From Lumnitzera littorea (Eukaryota > Streptophyta > Magnoliopsida > Myrtales > Combretaceae), in contig JAMXBB010000007.1 of NCBI GenBank assembly GCA_024138015.1, positions 82,947,293-83,011,292 of the forward strand: a stretch of DNA of 64,000 nucleotides, written 5' to 3'. The position numbers and the translations under genes are program-made. How positions within the stretch are numbered: the first letter of the stretch is position 1; each line of letters opens with the position of its first letter. Of the stretch, positions 35,701 through 48,712 are shown one piece after another. The notes beneath the pieces were generated by a model, which was not told the DNA's origin, ran no database searches, and saw nothing but the letters and a program-made list of their open reading frames with translations.

Positions 35701-38700
35701 TGGGTACTCTTGTACATGAATATCTTTTATATACATAACCAAAAAGGAAGAGTATACTAACTATACATACATATACCTTGTTAAATACACTCTTAAAGTG
35801 CAAAAATATGAAATTTGTAAAACTTTCTTAAGAGAGTACTCTAGACATACGAAAATACGTATAAAAACACATATGTCACCGTATGTGTATATGGGTATGT
35901 GTATTAGTACACATATAAGTATACGAGTATACATACTAGTATATTAGAAGTATAAGTATATACATAACATATGTGTAAAGTATATGAATACATAAGGATA
36001 AGTATACATATGTAATGGATGATGATGTAAGCAATGACATAATTAAATGATGACATAAGCCATGACATAAGCAATTGATGACATAAGCCTCCAAAATAAT
36101 AAACCATAAGATCATCTAAGTATAAGAATTAATGGCTAAAGAAATCATTAACTACTGTAATAAAACATAAAATTAGCCAATAAGAATAATTAAGCTTCAA
36201 TAGTTAGAATTTCAATAAATTTAGTCTATATTGTAAAACACAAGTTTTAACGTCCAAAACCGACATCCTTGTGTGAACATGCATTTGAAAACAATGAAAA
36301 ACGACTATAAGTTCATAAATATTGAAAATAAAATGAAAAAGTTACATACAATGAGTGATAAAGTCTAATCGGATAAAAATTGATAATAATATAGGTAAAA
36401 TTAGGTAAATAGATATCTAAAATCATTAGTTAATTCAATTATTTACTATCGTTATTATATCGTAATGATCAAGTGGTCTCAACGCGAGCAAGGATCTTCC
36501 AATCAATTACTACGACTAGAGCGAGTCGTCATGGCCGAGTGAGTATTTACTCTATGATTCCATGCTTATATGTGATGGCAGATAATGGACTTAAATGATA
36601 TTGTTAATTGATTGTTGTGTAGAGTCGAGAAATACTTGTGTATGTTATTATGTGCTAAATTATGAATTTACCTTAAGTAAAAATAATAATTTGTTTGTTG
36701 CATAGTAGTATAAATAATGATTGTGTGTGCTATTGGATGGTCACATAATAATTAGACTTAGCTATACTTGGGTCATAAGAAGAAACTGGTACATACATTG
36801 CATAGACATAATTCCAATCATCACATCACACAGAGGTAGAGAGACGCAATTCGGAAGTTGTTATTATAAATTTATGGGTTCTGTATAATGCACTCGTACA
36901 AAATAACTTTATCCTAGCCCATAGGAATACTAAGTGTTGGAGGCACCAACCACTTAACTAAAGGTCAAGTCTAGAGGCATTCATTTAAAGGTAAGTGTAG
37001 ACTGCGGGGGCCTACTTACAATTATACTAAAACTTGGTTTTTACGAAAATAAAGGACTTGTTTGATTTAAGTACGGAACATGGAGTTCTGTAATAAAGTA
37101 AGTTCTAATATAATACCTGGATCTAACTGGTGTCATATATACTCTAACCCTAACTTTGAAGAACGTTAAATCTGAGTTGCATATATTGACTAGTTAATTA
37201 TACATATTGTTTGGCATTCTATTTGATCATTCATTCATATGCGTGAATATAATGTATTGATAACTTGCATGTGGTATGGTTGAGGATTTTGCTCACTAAG
37301 CTTAAGCTTACACCCCCTTAAACTTTTGCTGTAAGATGGTTTATTCGTTGAGGCTGACCGAGGAATGCCAGAGGTTAGCTTAAGGATCTAGGCAAGAGCA
37401 AGCCATTCAGTGTGATGAGAGAACTGACTATACAAACTTTTACTTATGTACTTTTGTTTTGTTAGTAATATAGACCTAAATGTACTAAATTACTACTTAC
37501 TATAAACTTTATAGTTTAAATGTTATATAAATATGTTATGTGATGATATCCTTTGAATCTGTGTGTTTCTAGGAAGCTAATATGTTGTATGAAGAGTTCT
37601 TAATTGAAAGGGTAACCAATCAAGGGTTCTTCATACAGTATACGATGTTTACCACAACTAGATCGTCCTTAATTCATAGCAAATAGGCTTGGAAGTAAGG
37701 ATGAAGGCAGTGGAAGGAAGAATTACACTTATAAGCTCGGCAGCCAATGGCTCTACTCAGGGACTAAGAGGAATCCCTTGAGGTAGAGCCATCGACTCAA
37801 CTACGCTGGTCTCTCTAGCCTTAAATCTCGGCCGTACAACCTTACCCTTAAGGTCAAAAGCTTTTATAGTTGGCTTTGACTTACCTACGCAATGCCTCAT
37901 CAAGTCTATTGATAGTCAAATTTTGTCCACTGATCTACTCAGCTACCATCAGGCTGAGTAACTTATTATTGGCTAACATCGAGTATTACATATCAGTATC
38001 CAATTTAAATTCAAAGGGAGTGGTGTGAATAGTTATCACTTGGCACAATTATATTACATAACTACCTACAATCCCTATAATTCAAGAAGGCGCCTGATCA
38101 AGAGGTCTCCACATGTCCCGATAATCATTCCTGATAACTACTACTTTAAATACGACATTCACTTGTAAATACAGGAAAGAAACGCTGTAAGAGATATCTG
38201 AGAACTCTTCACCACTTACTTAACTTTTCCTACATTTATTTACTCACTTAAGCACCGAAGTGGCCGCACTAGATTAGCCCCAGCACCATAAGTTTTTTCC
38301 TTTCTTTGCAGGATAAAGCTCAAATCTAAAACCTATTAACAACAAGGTCATCTACTAAAGGACAAGAATTTTCCCAGCCTGTCTCTTGCCTGCAAAGAAT
38401 TAAGCAAGTAGTAGGGAAAAAGAAAACAAAGCAAAGATGAAATACAAAGTACTACTATTCACCGATTCCACCGTGACCAGTACAAACAAAGAAGATCCTA
38501 CCACTACCCCCCTCCCCACCCTTCTCTTCTATTCCTCTTAATGACGTCAAGCGATGCACAACTTTACACAATTAGATAAAGCTGTTCATAAAATAACGAA
38601 CTTGTACCTTTAGCCCACTTCTTCACCACAACCCTCTTCACTGTGACCAGCATAGACAAAGAAGATCAGTATACCCCCCACCCCTTTTATTCCTCTCAAC

Positions 38701-39687
38701 GACGTCAAACAAAGCTAACTCTAAACTCTACATAATTAGATGAATTCATTCATAACATAACAAACCTGTACCTTCAGCCCACTTCTTCACTACAACCTTC
38801 TTCATATTAAGGAAAAGCTTGAAGATTGGATACTTGAAATACCTCTTGACCATCTCTACAGCATTAATTTCATTGCTGTATCTAAGGGCTATGAAAGCTC
38901 GGATCTCCCATACAGCCTTAGCATCATTTGGCCCCAGCTCTTTCTAAGCCTCTATTTAGACCAATTTGGGTCATTTGGTCTAAAATTCCGCCTCATCCAA
39001 CAACTCAACCACCAAGTAATTTTCTTGCCAACCCTTAACGAAGTCTACAAGGCCATAGAGCAGCTTCGTCCCTGAACGAGGCTGGAGGTATGACCACTTA
39101 CCTATACTCCTCCACATATAGAAGTGGTTGAAAAGTTGGGGGGTAATCCTTATCACCAGGTATTCACATAGCCCCTAAAAGACCTTTAACACCCTCCACC
39201 CATTGGGAGGGACTTATGCCAGATTGCACCAATGGAAAATGAAGAGGTCCTTCTCAAAGCTGCTTACAAGGAGGTACGGCCCATACTTTAAGCATTTTTC
39301 TAAGATGACAAAGCGCCCCCCTTGTCAGTATAGGTACCCTTTCTTCCCTCGATGCCACCCATATTCTCCAGCCGAGAATTGGCTCAACTATAAAATTATT
39401 CATCATCCAACTAAGAGTAGAGGCCTTGCTCCCACTAACTCAATTACTTAGACCTTTACCTGTCCCAAGTGCCTCAAACAAGTCTTTGGTTAGCAACAAG
39501 GGAGCATATACATAAAGGTCCCTTAAGATAGCACTAATAAGCCTCACCTTATCCAGAGCCTCATTGCCATTCTAATGGCATTATCTAGTTGTGCTAACAA
39601 AGTGACTTCATCCTCTCCTTCAGGGAGAAGATCACTCATCATGGTCTTAGAGTCAATGAGATTGTATTTTGATGCATTTGATGGCAT
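32758..39687 (-). pseudogene. Antisense additional ORF of element 2 (Transposase_28-like), split by a solo LTR
   Basis: Runs opposite to gag-pol. ATG at 39687 (MPSNASKYNLIDSKTMMSDL), an N-terminal half (39687 to 37699), then a solo LTR (34469-37693 plus one target copy), then the C-terminal half (34468 to 32758). Readable blocks: LLAQLDNAIRM...ILRDLYVYA, with a one-step frameshift between; NGWRVLKVF and YLVIRITPQLFNHFYM (near 39150); a long charged, Leu/Glu-rich stretch suggestive of coiled coil (about 33600-33000); and the terminal QIEALDFLELLELVNPR before TAA. Homologues of most blocks lie in 5252-6126. Family assignment to the plant putative gypsy-type transposase is from memory, and biochemical function is unknown. 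Several stops make this copy inactive. When the solo LTR and one AGTAA are removed, the frame reads through the junction. Confidence 0.65.
34469..37693 (+). mobile_element. Solo LTR (3.2 kb) with TSD AGTAA inside the antisense gene
   Basis: Starts TGTAAACCCCTAAATTTT and ends near GGCTTGGA, the expected CA decayed to GA. AGTAA flanks both sides (34464-34468, 37694-37698). Removing it restores an open minus-strand frame (STAFIL joined to TIEDEPIGVD), which independently fixes the ends. The interior is AT-rich with no proteins; TCTCATCTAGACC...TTTTAAAATATAAAC near 35280-35320 could be its promoter. The start and length resemble the solo LTR at 6585-9605, but the sequences are otherwise hard to align by eye. 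Confidence 0.8.
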
Positions 39688-39830
39688 CTTACTTATGTTG
39701 GTCGATATGATTAATGAAGATATGAGAGTGAAATCTGAAGAAAAGTTCGCAAAGAAGATTGATGGAGGAAAAGAAAGTGGATTTTACAATAGAGAAATTG
39801 CAAAAGAGTAACTTATCAAAACAATTGTAG

Positions 39831-39838
39831 TATTTATA
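39831..39838 (-). promoter_or_regulatory. TATA box of the antisense gene in element 2
   Basis: TATAAATA on the minus strand within TATATATAAATAC, about 145 bp before the ATG at 39687. The upstream stretch (CCCTATAAC...ATAGTTTCC) matches that before 5116 in element 1. Confidence 0.55.
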
Positions 39839-40438
39839 TATACCGAGAGTCTTGGAAACTATATCAACAGTTATAGGGATTTGAATAAGCATAAATCCTT
39901 TAGAATGCTGCGATATGGACGCGCGGAGTCAATTTTGATCAAACAGCCACATTCAAAAGACAAAACACATGCAACCACATGCTAGTCTATTATGATAAGA
40001 CAACTATCACATTGCATTAAATGCACTAAAAATGGGCATGATAAGATTATAATTTGAAAAGTTACTTCCATAGGAAGTTTCCCCAAAGTCCCTCTAACTT
40101 CCACTTGCTCGACACCCTAATGCTACTACTACTCGGATCGAATAAATTACGCTTGCTCGGGCAATGGCAAGCTTAGTTCGGTCTAATCTACTTAATGCCT
40201 CTGCCCTATGACTCTAGCGAGACACAACCCGCTGTGCTCTCACTTTGATTTAGAGAACCTACCTCGAGCTATGAATTCTTTACCTTGGTTCACCCTTCTA
40301 GCTTAGCAAACATATGCTCTACTATGATCAAATGGAGGGCCAACTACTCAAACCAAAGAGGTCAAACCTTTCATATTCTACCTCGAAACTATCATAGTTA
40401 CCTTTGCCTAGAAGGTAGTCTAATTGAATATGCTGCAC

Positions 40439-40613
40439 TTGCTCAAACCTTACGCCAATTAACTCGAACATCTCTACCTCGACCTTACGTCAGCTTAGAC
40501 CTCTCTGCTTCGATCCCTACATCAATTCGTACCTCTCCACTTTGACCCCACGCCAACTTAAGCATCTTCTCTTCAGCCTCACTCCAGCTTGGACGTCTTT
40601 ACCTTGGACATTT
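40439..40613 (+). repeat. 31-33 bp tandem array near the 3' LTR of element 2
   Basis: About five imperfect copies of a unit close to ACCTCTCYRCYTCGACCYYA followed by CGYCAACTTAG. Compare the segments starting near 40469, 40499, 40531 and 40564. This second satellite-like block lies between the antisense promoter and the 3' LTR. A diverged counterpart in element 1 near 4450-4650 is possible but not clear. Confidence 0.65.
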
Positions 40614-40687
40614 GCTTAACCAAATCAACTACAAGATTGAGAAGCTTATCTTTCCCCTCTACTTACCTTCACTGCGACAACGAGACT

Positions 40688-40700
40688 ATAGGGGGGCAAG
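40688..40700 (+). other. Polypurine tract of element 2
   Basis: TAGGGGGGCAAG immediately precedes the TG of the 3' LTR at 40701, as expected for the plus-strand priming site. Confidence 0.7.
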
Positions 40701-41191
40701 TGTTGATAGGGCCCCTTAAGACATAAGCTTGTCTCACTCCTTATGACAGAGCACCCTTGGCCTAAACCCAAAATGCAACTTGCCATTCTATGGCAAGCCT
40801 CCAATGATTAGAAGACTTCGAATAAGGCCAATAAACTAAGTCAGCAACCTATTCTTACTTATCTAGACTACGTCGGACACTATGATCCCACTCTCCAATA
40901 CTTGTGGAAGTGGCCTTGCCCACTAATTGCTTTCCAATTGTCGGTGCCACTCTTCTATAAATATAAGACCATCGCCTAACAATAAACTACTTAATACTTT
41001 GCACACTCAAGCCTGCTAATTGCTCTCAAGCTCTCATACTCTCCAAATGCTCACAACTGACTTAAATATCGGAGTGGCGATACTAAACAACTCCTCGACG
41101 TTCCCTTACTATGCTCTCTTTTGCAGGCCTCACCACTTGTGCGAAGCCCAATTCCCTTTCAATCAATACCGGCAAGATCCTTCAAATGAAA
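40701..41191 (+). repeat. 3' LTR of element 2
   Basis: Starts TGTTGATAGGGCCCC and ends GATCCTTCAAATGAAA. The last 16 bases differ from the 5' LTR end at four positions. The target duplication copy GTAAT follows. Confidence 0.88.
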
Positions 41192-41620
41192 GTAATGATG
41201 ATGTTGTAATGGAGTTAATTAATGAAGAACATGAATGTATGTGTAGCAAGAATTGAAATAATGAAATGAACAAGTTAATTCGAATGCAAAGCACTACTTT
41301 GCCAAATACAACAAAATAATGAGACAGAATTAGTGATGATATTTTCCTTCTTGTTCTTATGATCATTGATGATGTATTTATATACAAAATATGTTACCTT
41401 TACCAAGACCCACAAGTAAAAGAAAGCTCTAATATCCTTAAGAATTTTTTAGCTTATTTTTGTACATGCCTGCATATATAATAGCACATGATATTCTAAA
41501 TTTTTAACTTCTATTTTTTCTAATAATGTTTCTAAAAATAACCAAATACTATTTACAAAAGGATCATTATAATAACCATATAACAAGATATGTTTGTTAT
41601 ACATAAAAGATTTTGTCAAA

Positions 41621-41720
41621 GTTGTTGTAACCTAGTGGCACTAACACTAATTTCCTAACAAGATAAATTAAGTTCGAATCCCCTTTCTCCAAGTTGTAAC
41701 ATTATTAGGAAAAAAAATAA
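41621..41720 (+). mobile_element. tRNA-derived SINE-like element
   Basis: TAACCTAGTGGCA resembles the RNA polymerase III A box, and GTTCGAATCCC at 41672-41682 is a perfect B-box core, about 45 bases apart. A tail GGAAAAAAAATAA follows near 41708. Both internal promoter boxes plus an A-rich tail support a SINE rather than a tRNA gene, since no tRNA cloverleaf is formed. Target duplications could not be fixed. Confidence 0.6.
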
Positions 41721-43589
41721 CCTTAAAATAACAAGATAAAAGGAGCTAATGGAAAAACTATATATAAAATAACATAATCAAGGATAAATACATAACTAAA
41801 GAAGCCTTATAACAAAAAGGCAAGCTTGTAAATGAATATTTATTGAATATTGTAAGGCAATCAAATGATTCATGTTGGAAACTTAAGAATCAACTTGGTG
41901 TATCGTTTGATCGAATGGCTATCTAGCCAATTAAATGGCTGGTTGGTTATTCAAATAGCTAGATAGCCAGTTGGATAGTAGTTGTAGATTGCAATTTCCC
42001 TTTCTTTTAACATGACTATATTTGTCAAAATCGTGATTCTATATATATAATTCCACAGGTTTACGATTTTAGAAAGATCTTTCGAGTTGACTTGGGTATA
42101 AATTTTTTTCTCGTAGAAATTTATATTTTTCACTGAGTCAATTGATTCTACATATGTAAGTTAAACGAGCTAAAAAATAAAAAAATACAACTAAACTTTT
42201 ACAAGTAATTAGCAATCAACTATCAAGATAGTACATCATCTTCCATATCCCTTTTTTCCCTCTTTTTCTCTCTCTTGGTCCGTTATCTTATGATCATAGC
42301 CTTCACTCAGATATCAGCTCCAACAGTAAAGATTATGAAAACAAAACTATATAATTTAGTTTTACTATCAGTAATTTAAAATGAGTTAAAATATTTAGTC
42401 CTATTTAGTTCATTATTTTTTTTAAAAAAGAAAATAATGAAAAAAGTTTAGTTTCAACTTTTTTTTATCATTTTTCCATATATATTTAATTATATATTAT
42501 TAAGAATTTTTTATGAAAAAATAATTTAATCTCTTCATTTCTATATTTATATTATATATTTTAACTTTTAAATAATTATTATAAGTATTTCCATAGTTTT
42601 TTAAAGTTATTTTATATAAATTATAGAAACTTACGTTTTGATTTCACGTTTTAACTCTACTAACTTTCAAATAATTTTATATAGAGTTGCTAGTTGGATA
42701 ACCTTGAACTCAACAATATTTTGAAACCCCAATTTCTATCAACTTTTATATATATTACTCAGAGAGAATGAAAGAATTTTGGTATCTCCTATAATTAACG
42801 ATACCATAATCAATTACATAATTAAGATATGCGGTATGTATATTACAGGAAATAGGGTATAGAGATAAATGTATGTTATTTCTTAAAAATGATAACAATC
42901 ACATCGTTAAAAAAAATAATAATGAATTAATGACTACAATTTTGATGACACTGTCATAGGTATTTATGTAACTACTTCTAGCACAATTATGACACCCATT
43001 AGTGACGAATTCAAAATTGCCTTGATATAAGCAATCATCTTAACAAAACCTTTCCTTCTTTTGAATAGTAACCATGTCGACACGCAATCGAAACATTATT
43101 ATTTGATAAGTATTATTTTCATTTTGATCGAATCATACCAATACATAAATATGGAGAATGTTTCTCCTCGAAACAACATAAGCACGGTTAAAAAGAAAAA
43201 ATGTCCTCTGCTCGCTCTCATACGCTTCGCTTAGGAGAAAGTATTGACTTAAAATCTATGAATTTCATGACCGTATTGATGACTCCCTGCACCATCCCTA
43301 AACATGCTAAAGTACAATCCTAATCCTCCCCACACAAGTGCATTAGCTTCCTTGGACAAAAACTAAAGAGATGCCCCCTTTACTGTAGATGAGACACAAG
43401 GCAAATAAAACAACGAAAAAACGGTACAAAAACACTATAGCAAACACAATCCCTGATGCCTATGAGAAATCCTTCCTATAGTCTGATTTCTTGGATGAAA
43501 TAGAAGACGGCCATGAAGATGAGTTCAATGAGACTCAATCACAACCGAATGAAGAACTAATGGTAACATGGCCATATAACTTTCTCTTT

Positions 43590-44330
43590 AATGAAATCTG
43601 AGAAAAAAAAATCTATTTGTGAACCTTGGAGAAAGGCAATCATTATTGAACTTTATAGTAGAGCCTTGGGCTTCCCTTTACTTTTCAAATTTAAAATAAT
43701 TATGTAAAACTAATAAAGATTTTCAATTGATTAGTTTAGGATATACATAAAGGTTTTTTTACGAAACAGAGAATCTTGTAATAATTATTAAGAACAGATC
43801 TTAATTCATTAATGATCACTTCTTAACAATATAAAGATGGGAGCCAACTTTCAAGCTACAAGCACAAAGTTTAGGGTAGTAGCCATCTAAGTTCACATTC
43901 CAGAGCTCCCATTAGAATACAATGCACCTTTAGCATTAAAGAAAATAGTGGAAGCAATTGGACTAGTCTTACAACTTGACACATTCACAATTAACATGGA
44001 AAGAGGAAGGTATGCGAGAATCTGTGTCTAAATAAATTTTCAAAAGCCATTGATCCATGCAATTATTATTGATAACGACTCTTAGAAGATTCAATATGAA
44101 GGTATATATTCTTTGTGCTTCAGTTGGTCACTTCATTCTGCAATATCCAACAAAAAGGACTCCATTCGATGGATCATCTAAACAAAGACAAAAGCCCCAA
44201 ACAGTAGCATACCATACTTGTATGTCTGTCAGGTTATGGGCTCCTAGATCTAGGGTTTGTAGGGCCTGGTCCAATAAACAAGAGTTGTCAAGACTTATCC
44301 AAACACAAACCCAGAGATGATGGGCCAATT
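43590..44330 (+). pseudogene. LINE ORF1 remnant (DUF4283 and zinc knuckle type)
   Basis: The plus-strand translation shows CEPWRKAIIIELYSRALGF near 43620-43675 and FINDHFLTI..RWEPTF near 43810-43852. It continues with HIPELPLEYNAPLALKKIVEAIG (43895-43965), MERGRYARICV (43996-44030) and a knuckle-like YSLCASVGHF..QYP near 44110-44150 whose later cysteines are lost. This block order is that of plant L1-type LINE ORF1 (nucleic-acid-binding protein). At least three frameshifts and several stops are present. Confidence 0.7.
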
Positions 44331-44379
44331 ATGCTTCGAAATGCCTATTTCTCAATGTGTGCACTCGTTACCTACCAAA

Positions 44380-47300
44380 AACAATTTCAAACAATTGCCC
44401 CATTACACTCCAAACATTACCAACCGTCCTTTCCGTTTCCAACCCTTTTGGTTAGAACATCCAACTTTCCATAACTTAGTTCAAAACGTGTGCCATAGCC
44501 ATCATAATAATGTTCTAGTGATAAATGTGAAACTTTTAATATTTTATCCTAACTTTATATTACTCTTATGTGTATATTTTTGTTCTTTTGGAAACATTGC
44601 AGATTTGGATAATATACACAATCATCTTTTCAAGTGTAGGAATGGCATGAAAAAGGGACATTAAGGATTATAGCCTCGAAGGCCTCGGAGACGTGTGGAA
44701 ATGAAGCTGTCTAAACCATTCACATCAAGCCCATGACGTCCCAGCCATGCTCGGAAATTGATAGTCCATATTTGGAAGTGTAGCAATTTGATGTCCATGT
44801 TACAGCTTCCGTGGCCAAGCATCCAATATGTGAAGCAATGGTATATTTTAGGAAAATGGATATGTGAAAGCCTTCAGAATATTGGGTGTAAATATTCAAA
44901 TCTAAATAGAAAGACAATAAGAGATATAGATGTACAAAGGAAAAGAGATTTGAAGAGATGTAAAAAATCTACAAATCAAGAAAAAAAAAAAAAAAAAAGA
45001 CCATGAGAAGATTGGAAATTACAATTAAAAATTGGGTACGAGAGGACTATTACGAGGGCTTTTATTGATTTTATCTTACGTTTTCGCAGTATTATTTTGA
45101 CAGTCTTTTCTTCCATTGTTCAGGTCACAAAGATACAAGAAAATCAAGAAAGATGGGACTAGAAAATGAAATTGCGCTCCAAAAAATTCTCTGTGATCTT
45201 CCATTCCTTTTGTTTCGAAATTATTATCATGGTCTTTGAATTTTCTTGTATTATTACACTCGTCATGAACCGAATTTGTTTTTATGGGATTGTAATATTA
45301 GCCGATCGTATAATTCATATATGATTTCATTATATGTTAGTATTTAATTAATTGCGATTTTTCATCATCTCATTTTCATGATTCATAATGTTATTACTTG
45401 ACCAACGATATTTTTGTAAATAGAACTTAAAAAACTAGAAAGAAAATAAACATTTGTATGAATTCAAATTAAAATTAATTTAATTTATCGTCATAGACAC
45501 ATGTGTTCTAAATTAATTTTAGGATTTACGTGCTTAATGCAATTGGTATTAAATTTTATATTATAGACATATGCATGACTTTTAATATCAATTAGAGTAG
45601 TAATATTTTTAAGAGAAATTTACTATGCAACTAAAAATTATAAATAAACCCCTCAAAAGGAGTTGTTTTCACTGTAATTAGGACATTTTCAACTTGAAAA
45701 GGAAGAGAGTCGCTATGAATTTAATTAGAAGCCAATTAATTAGTACTAAGATATCTTAAAAGCATATATAATTGATGAGATAATGACATAGTTAAATTCC
45801 CATGCAATTAAATTAGTAAATTCTTTTCTTGTAACGCTAATATTTTCTTTTTATTAGTTAAGCTCATAATTTTAGTTAGTTCGCATTTGTCCTCAATTAG
45901 TTCATTTTATTTTAATTTATTTAATCATTTCGTTCAAATCGCTTAGTTAAAAAAAGAATTGAATTCTAATCTTAGAATAACCTGATCTCATCAGTTATTT
46001 CTACTATAGGGTACGACTTAGTTTACTTGTGGGAACGATTTTATTGCAAAATAAATTTTTAAAGGAATTAGTACACACCATCTAACAGTTGTACGTGTCA
46101 TCCAAACTCAAGCGAGAACATGGAGTCTTTGGTCATTTACAGAGAAAGAAAAGAATACTATTGAGAAGGCTAGCATGTGTAGAAAGAAGTCTTGCCCTAG
46201 CACCAACCTCTTTCCTTGTCAACTTAGAAAAGGAACCGAGATTTTAACTTAATGAAACACTTAAGCATGAAGAATGCTCATGGAAAATGAAGTCAAGAAA
46301 AAAGTGACTAAAGGATGATGAATGAAACACTAAGCATTACTATGCATTAGTATTATATAGAAGATAAAAAATGCACACCCAAGATAGAGTGGGTAATTGG
46401 ATTTTTTATTACCAAAACCTACAATCTCTTATCTTACAACATTTTGCCGCTTATAATCTACCTCAAAGAATCCAGTAACACTTCGAAATGGCATACCAAC
46501 AGCTTTACATAGAGGTTTGAATCCTAACAAGACCCATTAATAAGATAAACCTTTAGACAATAAGAAAATACAATCTATCATAGGTTCCTCCAAGACCCTA
46601 GGTAAAGAATGCCAAGTTCTACGAGAGTTGTTGGAATATAGTTAGCCTATCTATAGACTATCTTATATAAGAGATCTTCCAAACCAAATCTATACCCCAT
46701 CCCCTGAACAAGACCCACACGGTGTTAATCCCTAAGAAATGGGGGCAAACTAGATAGGTGAATTTAAACCTATGCACCTATGTAATACCTTTTACAAAAG
46801 GACCACCGAAATCCTAATACATAGGTTACGCCCTTTCCTCGACGATTTAATTCACCATTCTCAATCCAGAAATTCATTCTGAAGAGCAACATAACAGCTA
46901 ATATTCTTCTTCTCTGAGAAATTCTTCATGGTTTCAAAAAAAAAAAAAAAAAAGGGTGGGGGGACCTTGAAAAAGCCTTTAATATGATTGAATGGGATTT
47001 TCTATTATCTACCTTACAAAGTTTACACTTCCCTCCATCATGGATCCAATTGATTACCTCATGCTAAAATTTTATTAAATGGTTATGAGTTATCTTCATC
47101 CTATCCACACGAGGGCTTAAATAAGGCATCTCTTTCTCCCCTTATCTCTTCATCATAGGAATTGAGATAATAAGTAGGCTTACTGACCAGAAAGTTCATC
47201 AAAAAGCTTGGAAGCTATTTAAATTACAAAAATCTTCGATAGTCTTCTCAAACTTATCGTTTGTGGATGATATTTATTGAGGCTACGATTGAAAATGCAA

Positions 47301-47560
47301 AAGCTATCTGAATAACAATATCTCTATTTGGTGAATGGTTGGAGTTATAGCCCAACACACAAAAATCCTCCATCTTTTTCTCCACCAATACGTCTTTCCT
47401 GAACAATGGTATTATAACCTAAAATTCTCGAATCTCTCTCATCGAACCTCTCTAGGTTTTTTAACTTTCTCCTAGTTTTTCTTTATCTGAAAAATTGCCA
47501 TTCAAATCATCACCAAGATAATTATATCTTAATAATATAAACAGTAATATCCCAAATGTT
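44380..47560 (+). pseudogene. LINE ORF2 remnant (reverse transcriptase), endonuclease missing
   Basis: ITNRPFRFQPFWLEHPTFHN (near 44415-44475) is the segment that normally follows the endonuclease in plant L1 ORF2, here almost directly behind ORF1. Reverse transcriptase is readable from about 46695: GEFKPMHLCNTFYK, EILIHRLRPFLDDLIHHSQS, then KAFNMIEWDFLLSTLQSLHFPPSWIQLI (quoted in part), SPYLFIIGIEIISRL and an active-site remnant NLSFVDDIY near 47255, with FVDD in place of FADD. Between 44700 and 46600 nothing recognisable was found, so this stretch may be an insertion or simply too decayed. An A run interrupts the frame at 46936-46954. Confidence 0.7.
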
Positions 47561-48712
47561 ATTAACAAAATGAGTCATAACATGCCCGCATTTTACATAT
47601 TGACCATGGGATGCAGCATACACCTATGTGACCATGTCATTCCGACCTTTATTATAAAATTTCTACTCTCTTGCCATGTATTAATGAATTTTCTCAATGA
47701 AAAGCAAACATCAATAGAAATGCAATCATCCCAAGCAAGACAAGGCATCCTAAAATTCCTTCACGCTCAACAATAAAACACGTTCCTTTTTTTCTAAATT
47801 GTCTTCAACTAGGACTCTTCATCCTAACTTTTCCATAAGGAAAATAATGGTGGTCTGTTTTATATAGTTTTTCATTCATTAAGTCCATAACTATCATATT
47901 TTTTTTAAGTATGCGATGAAATTTTAAATTTGAATTATTAATTTTGTTGGAGCTCCACTTTGAGAGATTTTGACTTGTGAAAAAACTAAGTTTTTTTACA
48001 TGCTTTTGGATCTAAATATATAATAATTACACAAATATAAATTTCATAAAAAATTACATATTTATTATTACTAAATCGCATATTTAAGATGAGATATTAT
48101 GTTTAATATGTAATTTGTATTTGGAAAATGTAATGATTGTTGAAATTGGAACCCAGCAAAGTTGAATTTGAGAAATGCAAGAACCTGGTAAATATTAAAC
48201 TTGCATGTTGAGAATATGGGATACGCATGGCACCAAATTTCCGATGTTGCATTTTATTGATGCAATTTTCTTTCGTAAATATTTAATTCATAGCTTCAAG
48301 ATACCATTTAGCATTGATAATTACGTAATTAAGACTCAATTTGATCCATCTTATCTCCTCTTATTGGTGTGTTATTATTGTTTATTTAAGTTTTTGTGTT
48401 TTGTAAGAATAATACAATAAAAAGATGAAAATATATTTTTTAAAAAATACCAATTAAAATAATCACTTTAAATATGTAAAATATATTTTTTCAAATATTT
48501 TCTCTTAAAAGCATATGAGTTTTCATTTGTCAATTTTAACGCTCCAATTATCATCTTTATCATAATTATGAAATGGAAACAAATAAGATACAAATAAGAT
48601 AGTTTTCCAAACACTAAATGTCAAATAGATACAGATAAAATATAAATCAGATATAAATAAAATATAAACAAGAAAAAGACAATCCAAACAGGACTTAATT
48701 TTATTTGAGAAA
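47561..48712. other. AT-rich spacer, nothing recognised
   Basis: Short open frames at 47570-47776 and 48205-48420 have no family resemblance and a composition like non-coding DNA. No repeat boundaries seen. Confidence 0.5.

Larger units (their letters stand above)
24559..41191 (+). mobile_element. Ty3/gypsy (Tat-type) LTR retrotransposon, element 2, nested and decayed
   Basis: LTRs of 506 and 491 bp (24559-25064, 40701-41191) flank a 16.6 kb interval. Target duplication GTAAC (24554-24558) against GTAAT (41192-41196) differs by one C-to-T change. Order: 5' LTR, decayed primer site, gag (25150-26620), reverse transcriptase and RNase H (27180-28425), an unrelated insertion (28425-30222), rest of RNase H and integrase (30223-32150), 84-87 bp tandem array, an antisense gene split by a solo LTR, a second short tandem array, polypurine tract, and 3' LTR. 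Internal parts resemble element 1, but the LTRs begin differently (TGTTGATAGGGCCC against TGTTGACAAGAATC), so the two are separate subfamilies. Confidence 0.9.

Noticed and set aside
34563..36107. TATG/CATA-rich stretch at 35500-36120 as a possible satellite
   Set aside because: No stable period could be found; it is simple-sequence-like DNA inside a solo LTR.
41621..41720. Functional tRNA gene
   Set aside because: A and B boxes are present but the acceptor and anticodon stems do not form and the tail is A-rich.
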